Source of the DNA: Saccoglossus kowalevskii
Taxonomy: Eukaryota; Hemichordata; Enteropneusta; Harrimaniidae
Assembly (NCBI RefSeq): GCF_000003605.2
Contig: NW_003148770.1
Coordinates: 1 to 50,021, forward strand
Length of the DNA stretch: 50,021 nt
Direction: 5' to 3'
Shown: positions 1 to 27,200 of the stretch, one piece after another
Position numbering within the stretch: the first letter of the stretch is position 1
Layout of the letters: each line of letters starts with the position of its first letter
Translations under genes and position numbers: made by a program
Notes under the pieces: generated by a model
What the model was told of the DNA's origin: nothing
Databases searched by the model: none
Seen by the model: only the letters and a program-made list of their open reading frames with translations

Positions 1-673
1 TAACTTTGGTTGTGGTGTGCATGCAGGGCATTGTGTTAATGCCATTAATAATTGGTCATACAGCCTGCTCACATAGCATTGAATTCCACATTTGCTTTAT
101 TTGAAGCGATGCTCTTTTGTAAACAAACTGTTAAATAATTATTATGAGTTGATCAGTGTGAGATCTCAAACATTTTCAACTCACTTTAATTTTGATTCTA
201 ATAGTGTATTTTTGATATAGCAAATACAGTATGGCTTGTGTAACAACATGTATGACTGCATTTTCACTTTGCTCCTTTCAGAAAATCAAGAGTGAGTTTC
301 AGTATCTAGAACTATTGTCTGGTTTAAATTTCTTCCCTGCTCAAAATGAGAATATAAGTTGTGAAAGTGTTTGTGAGTGATTTTAGCACAAGGGAATGCA
401 CGCTTCATTACTGACTTCTGCTTGCACTACATTGTCATGTACGCTAACTTTTAATGCTTACATCATCATGGTTTCCATAGTAACATGCATAATCTTGTTA
501 GTTTCCCATAATGCACTCGTTAGGAGACCTGAACTACACGTAGTAAGAGAGTCTTGTAAGTATCCTCTTAGAAATTTAATTTCTGCTAATCTAAGTGAAT
601 AATTTTTTTTTATTCATTTTTATGAGTGTTTTGCAAATCAAATGTTATTATATGTAAATTAATTGCAAATAGT

Positions 674-883
674 ATGCAAATTAAAATGTAAATAGATACA
701 AATCAATGCATATATTATGCAAAGAATATGCAAATCAGGTGCACAAACAATATGCAAATCAGATGCAAAAACAGTATGCAAACAACATGCAGAAGACTGT
801 GCAAACAGTATGCAAATAGTATGCAAATAGTATGCAAATCAGATGCAAATAGTATGCAAATCAGATGCAAATAGTATGCAAAT
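674..883 (+). repeat. Octamer-motif (ATGCAAAT) array
   Basis: Ten exact copies of ATGCAAAT at 674, 728, 752, 810, 821, 832, 843, 854, 865 and 876. The last seven are spaced 11 bp apart, with near copies (ATGCAAAA, ATGCAAAC) between. The unit is close to 11 bp with a consensus AGTATGCAAAT or CAGATGCAAAT. ATGCAAAT is the POU-factor octamer. It lies in a FAK intron. Confidence 0.9.
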
Positions 884-1098
884 TATTTGTAACTGCTAAT
901 GAAATGATGCAACTGTTATGCAAAAAAAAGATGTTCAATATCTTCAAATTGCACAAATACATGTAAATTCCTGACAGTAGAGAACTTCTGCAGCCAATAA
1001 GGCGATGTGGATTTTTAAAATATGTGCATAATAATCATAATCATTTCCAATAGAAGGTTATAGGTGATTTCAATTTAGGGTAGGTGGTTGAATTTTAA

Positions 1099-1320
1099 CC
1101 TTTCACCATCAGTTCTCCTTTTTCATAAAAAAATTCACAAGTTTATAATCTGCACTTCCCTTCAGAAGACTGGGACAAAAATAGCAATTTTTTTTTAATA
1201 AAACTGAAAATTGATTCAAGTTATGTCTGTTGGTTCCAAAATTAGGGTTCATTTCTATATTGAAGAATATAAAAAAGAAAGTGCAGACAAATTTGGCCAA
1301 GAAAGTGTGGTGGTGAAAAT
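1099..1320. mobile_element. TTAA-flanked MITE, family A, copy 1
   Basis: Starts after TTAA (1095-1098) with CCTTTCACCATCAGTT and ends near GTGGTGGTGAAAA. The internal sequence is shared with copies at 12167, 14634, 16563 and 25830 (for example GCACTTCCCTTCAGAAGA and GGGACAAAAATAGCAA). Terminal inverted repeats plus TTAA suggest a piggyBac-type non-autonomous element; no transposase is present. The right TTAA is decayed. Confidence 0.75.
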
Positions 1321-3508
1321 TATGTTTGTTGTGCACATGTTTTAAATAATCAAAGCCCCTGAGTGTCCTGGGTGCAATTACGATATTCGATAAAAGTATC
1401 CTGGTAATGCTGACTTAGAAAGATCTATACTATTGGCTGCAAATGATTTGTTGTTTTGTCTTCTGCATAATAATCTTTGCTAATTTTGCAATTGTAGTAT
1501 TGTTAATCGTTAAATATTGTTGTCAGAGGTTTTTATGATTTTAATATTTTAAGGGATACCATGGACGAAAATCAGTCTGTCTGCAAGAAGCCAAGAGAAC
1601 TGGTCACTGCTACAAAATCTTATAAATTAGTGAAAATTTTCTTGTGTGGTCTAAAGTTGATTAGTCAGGTTTCCATCAGTTACGAACTGGTTCCTGCATT
1701 GTTACCAATTTATTGTTGCAGTCTCTGTCAAGTCTAATTGTCAATACCAGATATAGGTTGTAAAGATGCAGGATAATTTTATTTGATGATTTTTTCTTAT
1801 TTTCCCTTGGTAGCATTTCCTTACTATTCCACCCCTATCTCCTTTGGTAAGGAATGTTGATTATTAACTAAAACACCAAACAAACAAACATTGTTTCCAG
1901 TATGTATGGGGTGCATTCAAGAAGAAAAATGTTCTCTGAGGCCTTGAGCATTTTTCTTTTGAATAACGCTTTTTTCATGGGCATTTCTTAACGATATTTG
2001 GAGTTTCGTAGGTTTAACAAGAACACATAGAGAAGCAAATATGGCACACATAGAGAAGCAAATATGACTAAACGTGGTTTGATGATGTCAACATTATGGT
2101 GTTGGCAATACTTTCTGTAAACACTGCATACTAGAAATACTCGGTTTGTTTGTTTGGTCTTTGCTCCAATTAAATCCATCCAGTTTCAAGTAATACTGGG
2201 CTGACAGAAAAAAGAATTTCACATATCACATCTGAGATGAGACAACCTCCATTGTAGAAATGCACTCAAAGTTATAGATTTAGATGTATTTGTTTTATCG
2301 CCATGGTGACCATGTGATCATACTCTTGATAATGTCTAAAGTAAAAATATCCAGTCATTTCAGTCCAGTATTATTTAAAAGTTTTTTTCCATGTTGCGTT
2401 AATTTCACAACTGCTAACATTGAATTGTTACATATTTCATGTATTATTTATTTGTTTGTTTTGTGATTTAAAACAACAAATCACGCTATCACATGTTCTG
2501 AGGAACATTCTAAAATAATATAAGCTTGTTCAGTTCTCATGCTGCCAAAGCTTGTACAGATACAATTCAAAATTGGGATCATTTGTCCTCGCGTCATTAC
2601 ACATGCTGAAATAAGTTGTCGTTACATTCCAATTTTCACTAATTGTCACACCATTTTTACAAAACAGTGAATTTGTGTTGTATTTTGAATATTTTCATTA
2701 ACAATCATCCATCGTCTGTCTACTATTTTTCAGCAAATTTTACTAAATTCAATTTTATTGAGATAAAAAAAAATACACAGAATTGATCTTTTTTAGAAGC
2801 ATTGGCGAAACTGGAAAACTAAAGTTCACTGACGACGATGTTTGCAAAAAACAAACATTGTGTTAACAATCAGCATCACATGAATTCAATGATAGGTCAT
2901 GACTGAGGTTCTGTTAACATGTTTAATTAATTGCACAGACAGCAGTAGAAATCTGTCAGTGTTTGTAATGGTCACCACTCAGTATTTCACTGCCTGAATA
3001 TTAAACTTTCGCATCAACCCTAATTTCTGCTTTAGACACTCTGAGTAATCATGTAGTCATGTTTTGACTTGAAAATTCTAAAAAAAACAAGAAACAAGAA
3101 AGTTTTCATGAGCTTATTGTTTATTCTACCATTTTGAGCTGCACCAATAGCACTACTTTTTTTATACGTATCAATACATATGGTTGATCAGGTGACGTCA
3201 TTACAAATGTATGTATTCTGACACATGAAATAAAGTAGTCCCCTAAAAAACTGGACAAATGCAAGTCCTGCACAGAGGAAGACTTTCTTAAAACTCCTGC
3301 ATATTCATTAACTAATTAGCATATTTCCATATTTGGGCATCTCTGTACATTACATTACATTTCACTCTACTAATTCCACATACATAGTAATGTCTCTAGA
3401 TATTTACATTACAATTGTCTGTTAAATATTGGTTGTATATTTCAGTGAGATATTTTTTATTACATACTCTTCATATCATGTTTAATATTTCTTTTGATTT
3501 TATTTCAG

Positions 3509-17146
<13,638 letters not shown>

Positions 17147-19486
17147 CAGGGTACTGCAAAGCATTCTGGGAATATTGTATATAATATGTAGATACTGTAT
17201 GCCATTGAATTTAAAGATCACTCATCTGGTGTTTTGAATTCTTACTTTTCTACTGCCTTTTCTTCTGCTGTTGCCACCTATGGCAAGTGAGGAAAATCTT
17301 TTGTTTTTATATTTATAAGAAAGTTTGTTCTATTACTGACTGGGACACATATGTTCACACTCAAATATATCATTTTCCTAAAAGACCTTCTGGTTTGAAT
17401 GAATTAGCCATAAAAAACAAATCTTTTCCAAATTTTCTGAATCCACGATGGTCGTAACTAACACACTTTTAGAACTAGAATGTAACTCTGCTAAATTATT
17501 TTTTGTGATTGGTTGAAGAAAAAATCTAGAGTATCCAAATTAGTTTTTGAATTATAAACCTTTTATTTTTTTCCATTTTTACATCTGAAAAGACTACAAA
17601 AATATGCTAATATGAAAATTGAAAAATCTTTGTTTTCATGGAAAAAACATGTTTGGGTACCCTAGACTTATTTGCTATTTGTCAGTTATTTGTCAGACAT
17701 TCACTTGGCAAAAATATCAAGAATTTTAGGTGCTTTTAGGTTTTCAATATTTCACTTGTTAGCCACTTCCCTCAATAAATGGAAACATCTTATCCAACTC
17801 AAACTCTCACAAAAAACAGGAAAATTTATTTCTGCCTTCAAATATCAACTTTAGAACCATAAAATTGACAATTACAGAGTCTTTGGAGCCTTGTCAATAA
17901 TCAAACCAACAAATACCAGTCTAACAGTTGAGATAAATAACATCGCGTTTCAGTTGAAAAATTTCATTAATTTGACTGTGCCCACTGTAAAACTATTTGA
18001 CGATCTGAGATGTGGAATATTGTCCAGTTGCACGACAACTGTAAAAATCTGATAGACCACATGAAATATAATTGTCCAGTAAGGTTTTTGTGTTTAACTC
18101 TCTGACCACTCAAGGCAACTTTGGCTACTCTTCAATAAAACTAGAATAATTGTTGGTTTCTTGAAAAATTACTCAAAGAAATCGATTTGGTTTTTATACA
18201 GCTGAATACTTTTGGTACACTTAACATGGGTGCTATTTTATAAGGGGATTTTTATTCGGTAGATTCAAGAGAAACATCAAATGAGAAATAGAATGAAAAT
18301 AAGTATGTCTTAACATTTGATGAATGGCTATACATCAAAGAAAACCATTTACAATTTATTGAATTCATATCACAAGCAGTCAATTATGCAAGCAAATGTT
18401 TGTTTTCTAGTTAACACTTCATATTTTCGTCTGTTGTTTAGTTTAGCTCTCTTTGCTGGATGGATAAAATCTTGTTCTCTTGTCGCTGTTTTTTTCCCCC
18501 CATTCATTTTGGCTAGTCATGAAGGCTTTCAGACGACGATGTGTTAAACTAGCCAGGAATCAAATTTATGTGATTAAATAGTTCAAATTGCTATTCCAAA
18601 ACGCTTCATCTGGATTCACAGATACACTTTTATATTGTCAACAAAAAATTTGATTTTAGTGACAAGTTTACACTGTAGGTTAGTCCAGTGTGACCAGGTC
18701 ATTGTTACTGCAAATTAGCTTAAACCAAAATAGCTGAATTGCCAATTATGGAAAAAATTGATGGTTTGCAAAAATGTTTGTACTTTGAGGTGTGCACCGT
18801 AAATGAAATACAACTTAGTACAGAGATTTTTATTAAAATGGCCAAATTGTATGAGATTATTTTGATAATGAGAAATTTGACATATAGCCCTTTTTTCCAG
18901 GCCTCTGATAAATTTATTGCTAAAATAAGAACCAGTCAGCTTTTAACCTCTAAGTTAGAAGATGTAAAGTCCGTAAAGTCCGTCATAATTGAATAACAGT
19001 TTCACATTTATTGTTATTGCAGCAACAGTACGTGTACTTGCTTCTTTCACTATATTTCTACCACCATTATAGCGAGTCCCGAAAGTATGGTCGCACATTG
19101 TCTAAAGATGTGACATATTTTGCATATTGCGGTTATTATTTCACTTCCTGTTATACTAATTATATGTTCATTGTAAATTATATCACAGTATGCGCAACAA
19201 CAAAAAACTAAAAAAAAAAAAAAAGAAGTCCTGTGACAAATTACAGCTTCTGATCTTTTAGACTTTATTTCTAACTGACTGAGATTGGGTGATCTCACTG
19301 ATGGAAGGGGGTGTTGGGTATTATGGAGAAGGGATTGATTGGAGTGGAAATGCAGAATATATTAAATATGTGAACATCATTCTTGCCAGCATAGGTACCC
19401 AGATAGCATTTAGTGTTAATTGAAAAAAAAAGATATTATATTTGAAATATTTTTTTGAATGAACTTGAAATCCTTTGCAATATATA

Positions 19487-19746
19487 GTAAGGCACAATTG
19501 AGGTCAAGTAGCCTGTGAGGTCAGAGGTTATATAGTCATACACAATTAATGTCACGTAGCCTGTGAGGTCAGAGGTTATATAGTAATACACAATTAATGT
19601 CAAGTAGCCATGATCAAAAATTATATAGCAAGGCACAACTGAGTCAAGCAAGGTCAAAGGTTGTATAGCATGGCACAACTGAGGTCAACCAAAGTCAAAG
19701 GTTATAAAGCATGGAACAACTGAGGTCAATCAAGGTCAAAGGTTTT
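19487..19746 (+). repeat. Minisatellite with AGGTCA-type motifs
   Basis: Six diverged units of 40-48 bp. Most contain AGGTCA followed by one base and AGGTT (AGGTCAGAGGTTA twice, AGGTCAAAGGTTG, AAGTCAAAGGTTA, AGGTCAAAGGTTT) plus a second GGTCAA word and ACACAATT or GCACAACT. The layout resembles a DR1 nuclear-receptor site repeated once per unit. Confidence 0.85.
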
Positions 19747-22019
19747 GCACTGGCAATATAACCTTGTTTTCTCCATAAAAAATTGTTGTACAAATCCATT
19801 CAATAATTAATTTTCAGCAGGTTTTTAATAGTGTTGCAATAGTGTATCTTAAAAAAAAAATGTTATTTCTATGTTTTATTTTATGTATTTAAAAGTTCTT
19901 TTCATGCAATATTATTTGGCATTTAGGAGTTTTGAATGTTTTCATAAAAGGGTATATATATATATTCTTTGGAAGTAGTACCTGAATATGGAGACTTTGA
20001 AATACAATATAGTATCAGTTTTGGTCTCAATTCATCCTCAGGTTTAGGCTGTTTGGAGTAACTGACAGTAGCACTACATTCCCAGATACTAATTTTGTAT
20101 GTAATTCTTTGTTTCTGATTTGTGTTACTTGGTCTCTGCAGCTAACTCATTTTAGAAATGCTGCAAAACTGAGATTATTGTCAGCTACAGACACTTAACC
20201 CTTATCTGGTGAAGTCACTGTAATAGTGCATGGGGCTGGCAAGATAACGGTTAAAACTAGAATTAATCTGAATAGGAGTCTACTAATTCAGCAGTCTTGA
20301 AAGCTGTAAACATTTTTTCACTATTCTTCGCTCTGAGTTTCAGTTTATTGATGTTCTATTTACATATTTCCCTCCCCCTCAAATGTAGTGTAATAATCAA
20401 TTGAGGGGGTGGGATGGCACTAATTATTAAATACGAAAAATTGAACATTTTTTTTTTATTCCACTAAATAACAGCCTTATACCTCATTGGAAGCACTGTA
20501 TTTTCAGAATTTATGGTATTTCCTTGTTTTGAAATATCACAGGGTGTCGTAGAGTAGTGGGATTCTATCAATGCACCTTTCTGATAACGCTGGACTTTTG
20601 AAATTCAACACGAGGTCATGTTTCAGACCATAGATGTACACTTATCAATGAGTATTAATATTCACAAAGTGAAATCTTGCCCGTCATTTGGGCAACATAT
20701 CAACGTAAATGTAATACGGTATAGCTTTAACTTCGGCAGTTTGTAAAATAACACTCACCAAATATATTGTGCATTGTTGATAGATACAGTTCTCTTGAAT
20801 CTTGATGCGAATCTTTCGCAAATTGGAATCTCTAGGTTTGGAGTTCAAACTTGCTGCTTTGATAATGAACTTGAATTCAATAATTCCTTGCCATACATAG
20901 ATTCTGGTCAGGAAATTAACTTGGGTTTTTAAAGCATTTTTTTAAAAATAAAAGTTCTGTTGTAAATACTGGACATGTTTCATTAGTGTGTTTCCTCTTG
21001 CATCATTATCTTTTACATTGATAGTGTTACCGAAAATCTAAAAAAAAAAGTGTTAACTACGACAAGCATCAACACAACTTATCAGTGTCAATTTCCATTT
21101 CATTTGTTGCACAAGTATATATTTTAAATATCAGAAACTTGCACACTAAAGTATTTCATAGAAAAACTTTATTTTGAAAACTTTCACACGTCATGGTTTG
21201 AATTGTTGAACAATACGATGGAGACATAAAAACATGAATTTAAAACCAATATATAAAAAAAACAACTTGAAATTTGGAAAATAAATTTATTTTCTGAAAT
21301 GGTACAAAATTAGTGGTAATTCCTATATTTTAGTGCTTGCATTGTGGTCATTTGGAGGATGCAGTTTCTGGTCAATCCATGAACAAATTCGGAGGGACAC
21401 TATTATAAATATTTTTTCAGTTTAACTTTTAAAACAAATTACAGCAAACCATGTACAGATGAATTGTAAAGAGAAAATACAGCAAAAAAAAAAAAAACAC
21501 AAACATTCCACACTTATTTAGTACAATTTGATAAACTCTGATTAGCTGCTGGTTATTTACAGTCCATTTAATTTGAATATTACGAGGTTATTACGAAATT
21601 TGATATTCTGTTATACTCTCTTGCCACAATGTTGTTGCATCCGATGTAAGCAAAGGAAAAAGGTATGAATGTGATGTAAATATGAAGAACGTATTCCAAA
21701 TAATAACATTTGAATGTGTATCAATAACATTTCATGGACGAATGAATTACAAAACCTTTGTTAAGTGACCATCTCTATCTAAAGACCCAGGTCCATAGAG
21801 ACCACCATCAGGCAGTCTTGTGACTTAATGTATAAAGGTATGTATGTGACCACGCATTCAGCAATATTTTTTGCCGATTTACCTTTCTTTACAAATGAAA
21901 ACATTAATTTCATTTTTAAAACAATTTTTAATTTCCACAAGTCAAACCTATTTGACTTTGAACAGCTCAAATAAATTTCTTTTTCTGTTGTTGCAACAGT
22001 ACCATCTCATATTCAAAAA

Positions 22020-22095
22020 TCAGCATAAATATCACTTGTATATAATGACCATTCTAATAGAGTCCCTTGGGTGGTCAATATACACAGGTTTGACT
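22020..22095. mobile_element. Right arm of a CAGTCAAACCTG-type element
   Basis: Ends GGTCAATATACACAGGTTTG, then ACTGTAC; it also contains GAGTCCCTTGGG. The same arm ends the element at 28965-29324. Similar but decayed words near 21775-21815 may be the other arm. Confidence 0.55.
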
Positions 22096-23188
22096 GTACG
22101 TTTCGATGTCAGATGCATAATAATAAATATTTTGTCATGGTATGGTGCCATAAAGTTTTCACTGAACGAAAAGTATATGCACCACCAGAGCAAATTTTAT
22201 ATACAGTATTTTTTCTATTAGAAGTTCACGTAAGCCTAAAATAAGAAAAAACTTGTAGAGTGATCAAGAAATCCTGCTGCATTTAACATGGTATTTACGC
22301 AAGTGTATGGACTTCGTATTGAGCAAATATGTTATCTATATATGATTTTTTTTAAAAGCGATTTAGCATGATTATTGAAAAACTTAAATTTGGAATTTAA
22401 TAATGCAGGTGTTTGTTTACACAAGGCATTTGTCAAATATTCGCTGAAATTTTACAACTTCCTGATTTTTTCAGAACGCAAATCAAATTGCATTTGAATG
22501 TAAATTAAATATTCATCTGAACGGAAAATTATCATACAAAACCAATATCTACGACTTATGTATCTTACAATCAGTAACATAGGGTGCCTTAGCAACAACC
22601 AGACACCTTAGCTGTTTGATATTTAATCCCCTTTCTGATTGGTTGATGACAATCCATAGGGAAATAAACAACTGTAAAGTGGGCAGTTTAATCCACATAT
22701 GGAGCTGCGATATCACAGAAATACTTTTTAAGTAATTATAGAATTTACCACACTATTAAGAATATAAGTACAGACAATTAGATAGTCTCTAACAACAAAT
22801 TTTTCACATATATACTGGCCACCCCCCCCCCCCCGATCCTTCCCTGGCATCTCGACATCTTTGTTTTGCAAGCTATGTCAAAAAAGCCAAATATTACGGT
22901 ATATTATTACTGTACATGGTAATCAGCAGTTTCAGAATTTTTTTTTCTCAGTGAAAACTACAAGAAATGCATTTATAGCATTTAAAAACTGCTGCCTGTC
23001 ACCCTTCCTGGCTTATCAAGTTTATGGTGTTCGGTGTTGCTATGATACAATATAAGGAATAGTGATTTTTACTGAGGAGGCAACGTTCTCTCCAGCAGTT
23101 GCACGTCCCATTTTATAAATATTAAGTCAATTTACAATTTACAAAATCTTAGAATTCTCCAAATTTTACAACTCATCAGTATCCTTAA

Positions 23189-23546
23189 ACCTTTGAGCAC
23201 TAAAGTCAACTTGTGTCACCATTCACAAAATAGTTCTATATACCGTCTGTGCATATTAATTAGGTAATTTGCATATCATTAATTATTTGAGCATCAAAGT
23301 CAATTTTTGTCACTATTAACAAAATAGTTCTATATACCATCTGTGCATAATAATTAGGTAATTTGCATATCATTAACCATTTGAGCACCAAAGCCAACTT
23401 TTTCACCATTCACAAATTTCAAACTCACATAATTTTTTTCATTATTTTTCATAAATTTTGATCAAAACTTGTAGCCAATAGGAAAATACTTCCATTTGGT
23501 TAAAAAAAAATACATAAAAACAGGACAGATTTTGGTGCTCAAAGGG
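23189..23546. mobile_element. TTAA-flanked element, family B, with internal triplication
   Basis: TTAA at 23185-23188 and 23547-23550. The left end reads ACCTTTGAGCACTAAAGTCA and the right end, read inward, CCCTTTGAGCACCAAAAT. The left about 100 bp (GAGCAYYAAAGTCAA through AATTTGCATATCATTAA) occurs two to three times in tandem. It starts 123 bp past the stop of the TIR/SAM gene, so it is probably within or near that gene's 3' UTR. Confidence 0.8.
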
Positions 23547-23669
23547 TTAATATGATATGCATGATCGGTTGTTTTACAAAAAAAAGTTAATCTGAGTGTA
23601 AATGTTCTCACAAGAGAAAGGTCATCGTAAAACAAACTTGGCTTGGACAAGGCTCTGTAGATGGTGAAT

Positions 23670-24205
23670 TCACATAAGAGATGATTTCATGTTAACAGCG
23701 AGGTGCTTACGGATTCTCTCCAACACCAGGTGGAAATTCTGTTTAAACAGTTTATCATTACTGAGATCAATCTGCACAGTTCTAGCCAGCATCTTCTTAA
23801 TACCGGGCTGCGCTGTATCGGGCGGCCATGCGACAAATCGCAGCATTATCGGAACTATCGGTTTATTCAGATACTCGGCTAGTGAGAGATCCTTAATACA
23901 ATTATCAGATTGGATGTACCGTGGAGTGATACAGCATAAAACCACGGCTGACGATTTCATGTTGCGTTGTATATTCAGCTGTAGCGTTTCTGTAACACTC
24001 CCGTCCATCTGACTGGTAGTTGAACTTCGTGAGCTGACGCTGCTATGTCCACGCTGTGCCATGGTAGGGCTAATATCGGCCCAGCACGGCAAGCCATTAG
24101 ATTCTAATATTCTCCTAATCTCCAACACCTTGGTTTGCATGTCCCACTGGTAACTGATGAAAACCTTAGGTTCTGGTAGCTCTTCTCCAAAAGAAAGCGT
24201 AGCTG
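23670..24205 (-). CDS. TIR/SAM gene exon 4: TIR 3 and C-terminus
   Basis: 536 nt ending in a stop at 23670-23672. Contains LPEPKVFISYQWD (box 1), LPCWAD (where related TIRs have VWxD), a Ser-rich insert of about 17 residues (roughly 565-577), SSAVVLCCITPRYIQSDNC, KPIVPIMLRF and AWPP. The position that is catalytic Glu in related TIRs (Cys+3) is Asp, D616. Confidence 0.93.
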
Positions 24206-27200
24206 CTATGAAAAAGATGAAATCATATCAACATCACAATATTATAGATGTCAATTTCATATCAGTTATTGGGATTGGAGATATATGTCTGCTCCATTTG
24301 AAATACAACACTGATAGTGGAGCACATTTAAACCAAAAATGTATTATATGCTAGATCATTATGACTTATTTTGATCATAGACACACCTCATTTACATATA
24401 AAGTACATGCATTACACATACAAATGTACTACTGTTTTTATTTGAAAGATCGCCCTGGGATGTTTTCACATCCATGCCTGACAGATCGGCTTTCTCATAC
24501 AGTAATTTCAGTCTACACTTGGTACTATTCAATCTTTTTTACGCATGACTGAACGTAACTACAGGTATGTGGCAAAGGAAAACCAAGTGCATATAGATTG
24601 TAACATTTCCTCGGTCAGCTTGAATGACTTTGACTCCATGCCATATATGGATGCCATGAGTGACAGGATGCGTGAATTCACTTTTTTGATTGGATAGCAT
24701 GTCAAAATTATTGTTACAACGAACTTGCATTATATATTTTTGAGGGAAAACAAAGAGTACAGGTACCTAATCTGTTTGATGTTCATCATGAGCATAACTT
24801 GGATGAATCAGCGTTATTTTTGTCAGTATTTACTGTGGAATACTTTATTTTTGCTGGAATTAATTTTCGCTGAAAAGGCTTTTTAGGCATTTTTTATGGA
24901 ATTTATTTACACTGATTTTTAATGAGTAGAATGTGAAATATAGGAAAAAAAGTATATTCGCTGGATTTTATTTTCACGGTATCATCCCTTCAGCGAAAAT
25001 AGCGAAAATAAATTCCAAGCGAAAATAAAGTATTCTACAGTATTTGTTTTTACAGCTTGAATATATCGCCAAGGTGCTGAAACATCACGGGTGGATCATG
25101 GGTGATCTTTTGCAGTGGGATGAGTTTCAGACAAATATAATGGTAATTCAATATATGTACCCAAACTCGTCTGACTAACCACCCATCCCCCCAACTTTTG
25201 GGGCATTTCTATTTTAGGGTTCACGTTTAGCTAAGTGCCAATCTCTGCCAAATTTGACTGTCTAGTCATAAAACGTGCTCAGTGAATATTGTTTGACTTT
25301 TCCGCATACACATGTTATTGCAAAGTGCTCGCTATTAATATTATATTGTGCTTTTTTTGGAACCAGAGGGTTATTTTAATATGTAAATTCACCCAGTTTG
25401 ATGTGAACTGTTCACATTTCTACTGTCTATATTTAGTCTAAGCTAATGGGTCCTTTTCTTTTTTGGAGGGGGTAAATAAAGAGTGTTGTAAATTTAGATT
25501 TCAATATCTATAACTGTAGCGTTTTTCGCAGTACAAATCTGTAAAATTTTGAGAAAATGCAAAAAACGTAAGCCATATGTAACAAAGACAAGTTGATGCA
25601 ATGCACATACCCTGTGAGGTTGCCAGTACTTGTAGAGGTTTCAAGCCTTCCGCCATTCTGTTCAGATATGCTTGTTCGAGTACCACACCCGGTACTTTGC
25701 GCAGCGGTTTGATTTGATGTTCAAGTACGTCCATGCTCTCGGCGTACATCTTCGTTTCAAAATCGATGGCAGGACATTCACCTAGCAGTGGATAAATAGA
25801 ATAAATGTTAGTCTTTTAATCACCAGTTACCTCAAATTTTGTCTGTTGGCTCCAAAATCAAGGTTTATTTCCAAAATATTGAAGAATACAAGAAAAAAGT
25901 GCAGAAAAAATTGGGCGAGAAAGTCAGGTGATAACAAGCCATGCATGGCACAGTCCCCGTTAGTTATCAAATTTAAGATATATAGTTTTGTTTAAGGTAA
26001 TATAGCTGGAATATAACCATGTCAGGAATATGATTTTTTAACATTAAAATCAGCATTCAAAATCAGCCATTGTGAATACATGTATATATATAACATGATG
26101 TATAACGAATATAAAATTTAAATATAATAAGTCAAAGCATTTATAAGATATGGCTCTAGAAGCCCAATCATTAAAACAAAATGGCCGCCAGTCAGCCATT
26201 TTGAATCCAATCTGAAAAATATAATGACGAGCATCAGGAACCCGTAATGTATGTATCAAGTTTGAACGAAATCCACCCATAAATGCTTGATATTTGATGA
26301 TTTTTTAGCACAAAAATGACCACCATTCAGCCATTTTGAATAGGATAGTCAAACCAATATATCTGTTTATCTATGTCTAGAAGCCCATTCATTAAAACAA
26401 AATGGCCGCGAGACAGCCATTTTGAATCCGATCTGAAAAATAAATAATGTGCATCAGGAACCTGTAATGTCTAATATATGTACCAAGTTTGAACAAAATC
26501 CATCCATAAATGCCAGAAATGCTTGATATTTGATGACTGTTTAGCACAAAAAAGGCCACCATTTGACCATTTTGAATAGGATCGTCAAACCAATACAGTA
26601 AAACCTGTCAAAACCGACCTCTGGATAAACCGACCTACTGTCAGAACCGACCGATTTATGTAGTCCCGAAATTTCTCCATAGACACCTATGTTAAAACAA
26701 CCTGTGAAATCCGACCATCCGACTTATTTAGCAAGTTGCAGAGCCACAAACACAGTGTAGCGTTGATGAATACCTCCACTTTGATGAACGTATACCGACT
26801 GAAGCAATGTATGACGGCGATTGGGAGCAACAGATTGTTAAGAATTTTATTGCAGACAAAGAAAACTATGAATCTACAGACAACGATGACATAAATTGCA
26901 ACAACAGTCAAATTATCAACCCCCACAACAGCAGTGACTTGACGGTGGCGATGTGCTAGACATGTTGACGAGATTACAAAACTTCAATTACTTGACAGAT
27001 ATCCAAAATTTCATAATTCAAACGGAAAACAAAATTGTTGAAAAAAGATGTTCTTTAAAGCAGTCAAAACTTGATGATTTTTTTACATCGTAATTTGATT
27101 CATTGACTTAACAGCAAAATCGACTGTCTGCATAAATTATGATAATTACTTGTAGCTCTCGTGAACTTACGTTGTGATGTCATTCAAAATAGACGCCTTC

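Larger units (their letters stand above)
1..3508 (+). other. FAK intron (no exon recognised)
   Basis: No FERM-domain or other FAK exon could be recognised. The stretch contains an octamer-motif array (about 674-883), a TTAA-flanked element (1099-1320) and otherwise AT-rich sequence. A 57-codon ATG frame at 1561 resembles nothing known to me. Confidence 0.6.
17147..23669. other. FAK 3' UTR and convergent intergenic region
   Basis: Begins with the FAK 3' UTR. AATAAA occurs at 17774-17779 and 18134-18139 as candidate poly(A) signals. The right part must hold the 3' UTR of the minus-strand TIR/SAM gene. No coding sequence was recognised. Contents seen: a minisatellite (19487-19746), a transposon-arm remnant near 22050-22095 and the TTAA element at 23189-23546. 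Confidence 0.6.

Noticed and set aside
674-883. CRISPR array reading of the regularly spaced repeats
   Set aside because: The repeats are 8-11 bp, without unique spacers, in an animal intron.
1561-1734. A 57-codon ATG frame upstream of the first recognised FAK exon
   Set aside because: It does not resemble the FERM domain, lacks clear splice sites in a matching phase, and has no long-range coding signal.
21871-22221. A 116-codon plus-strand frame in the intergenic region
   Set aside because: The composition follows the AT-rich background, it overlaps a transposon arm and shows no domain.
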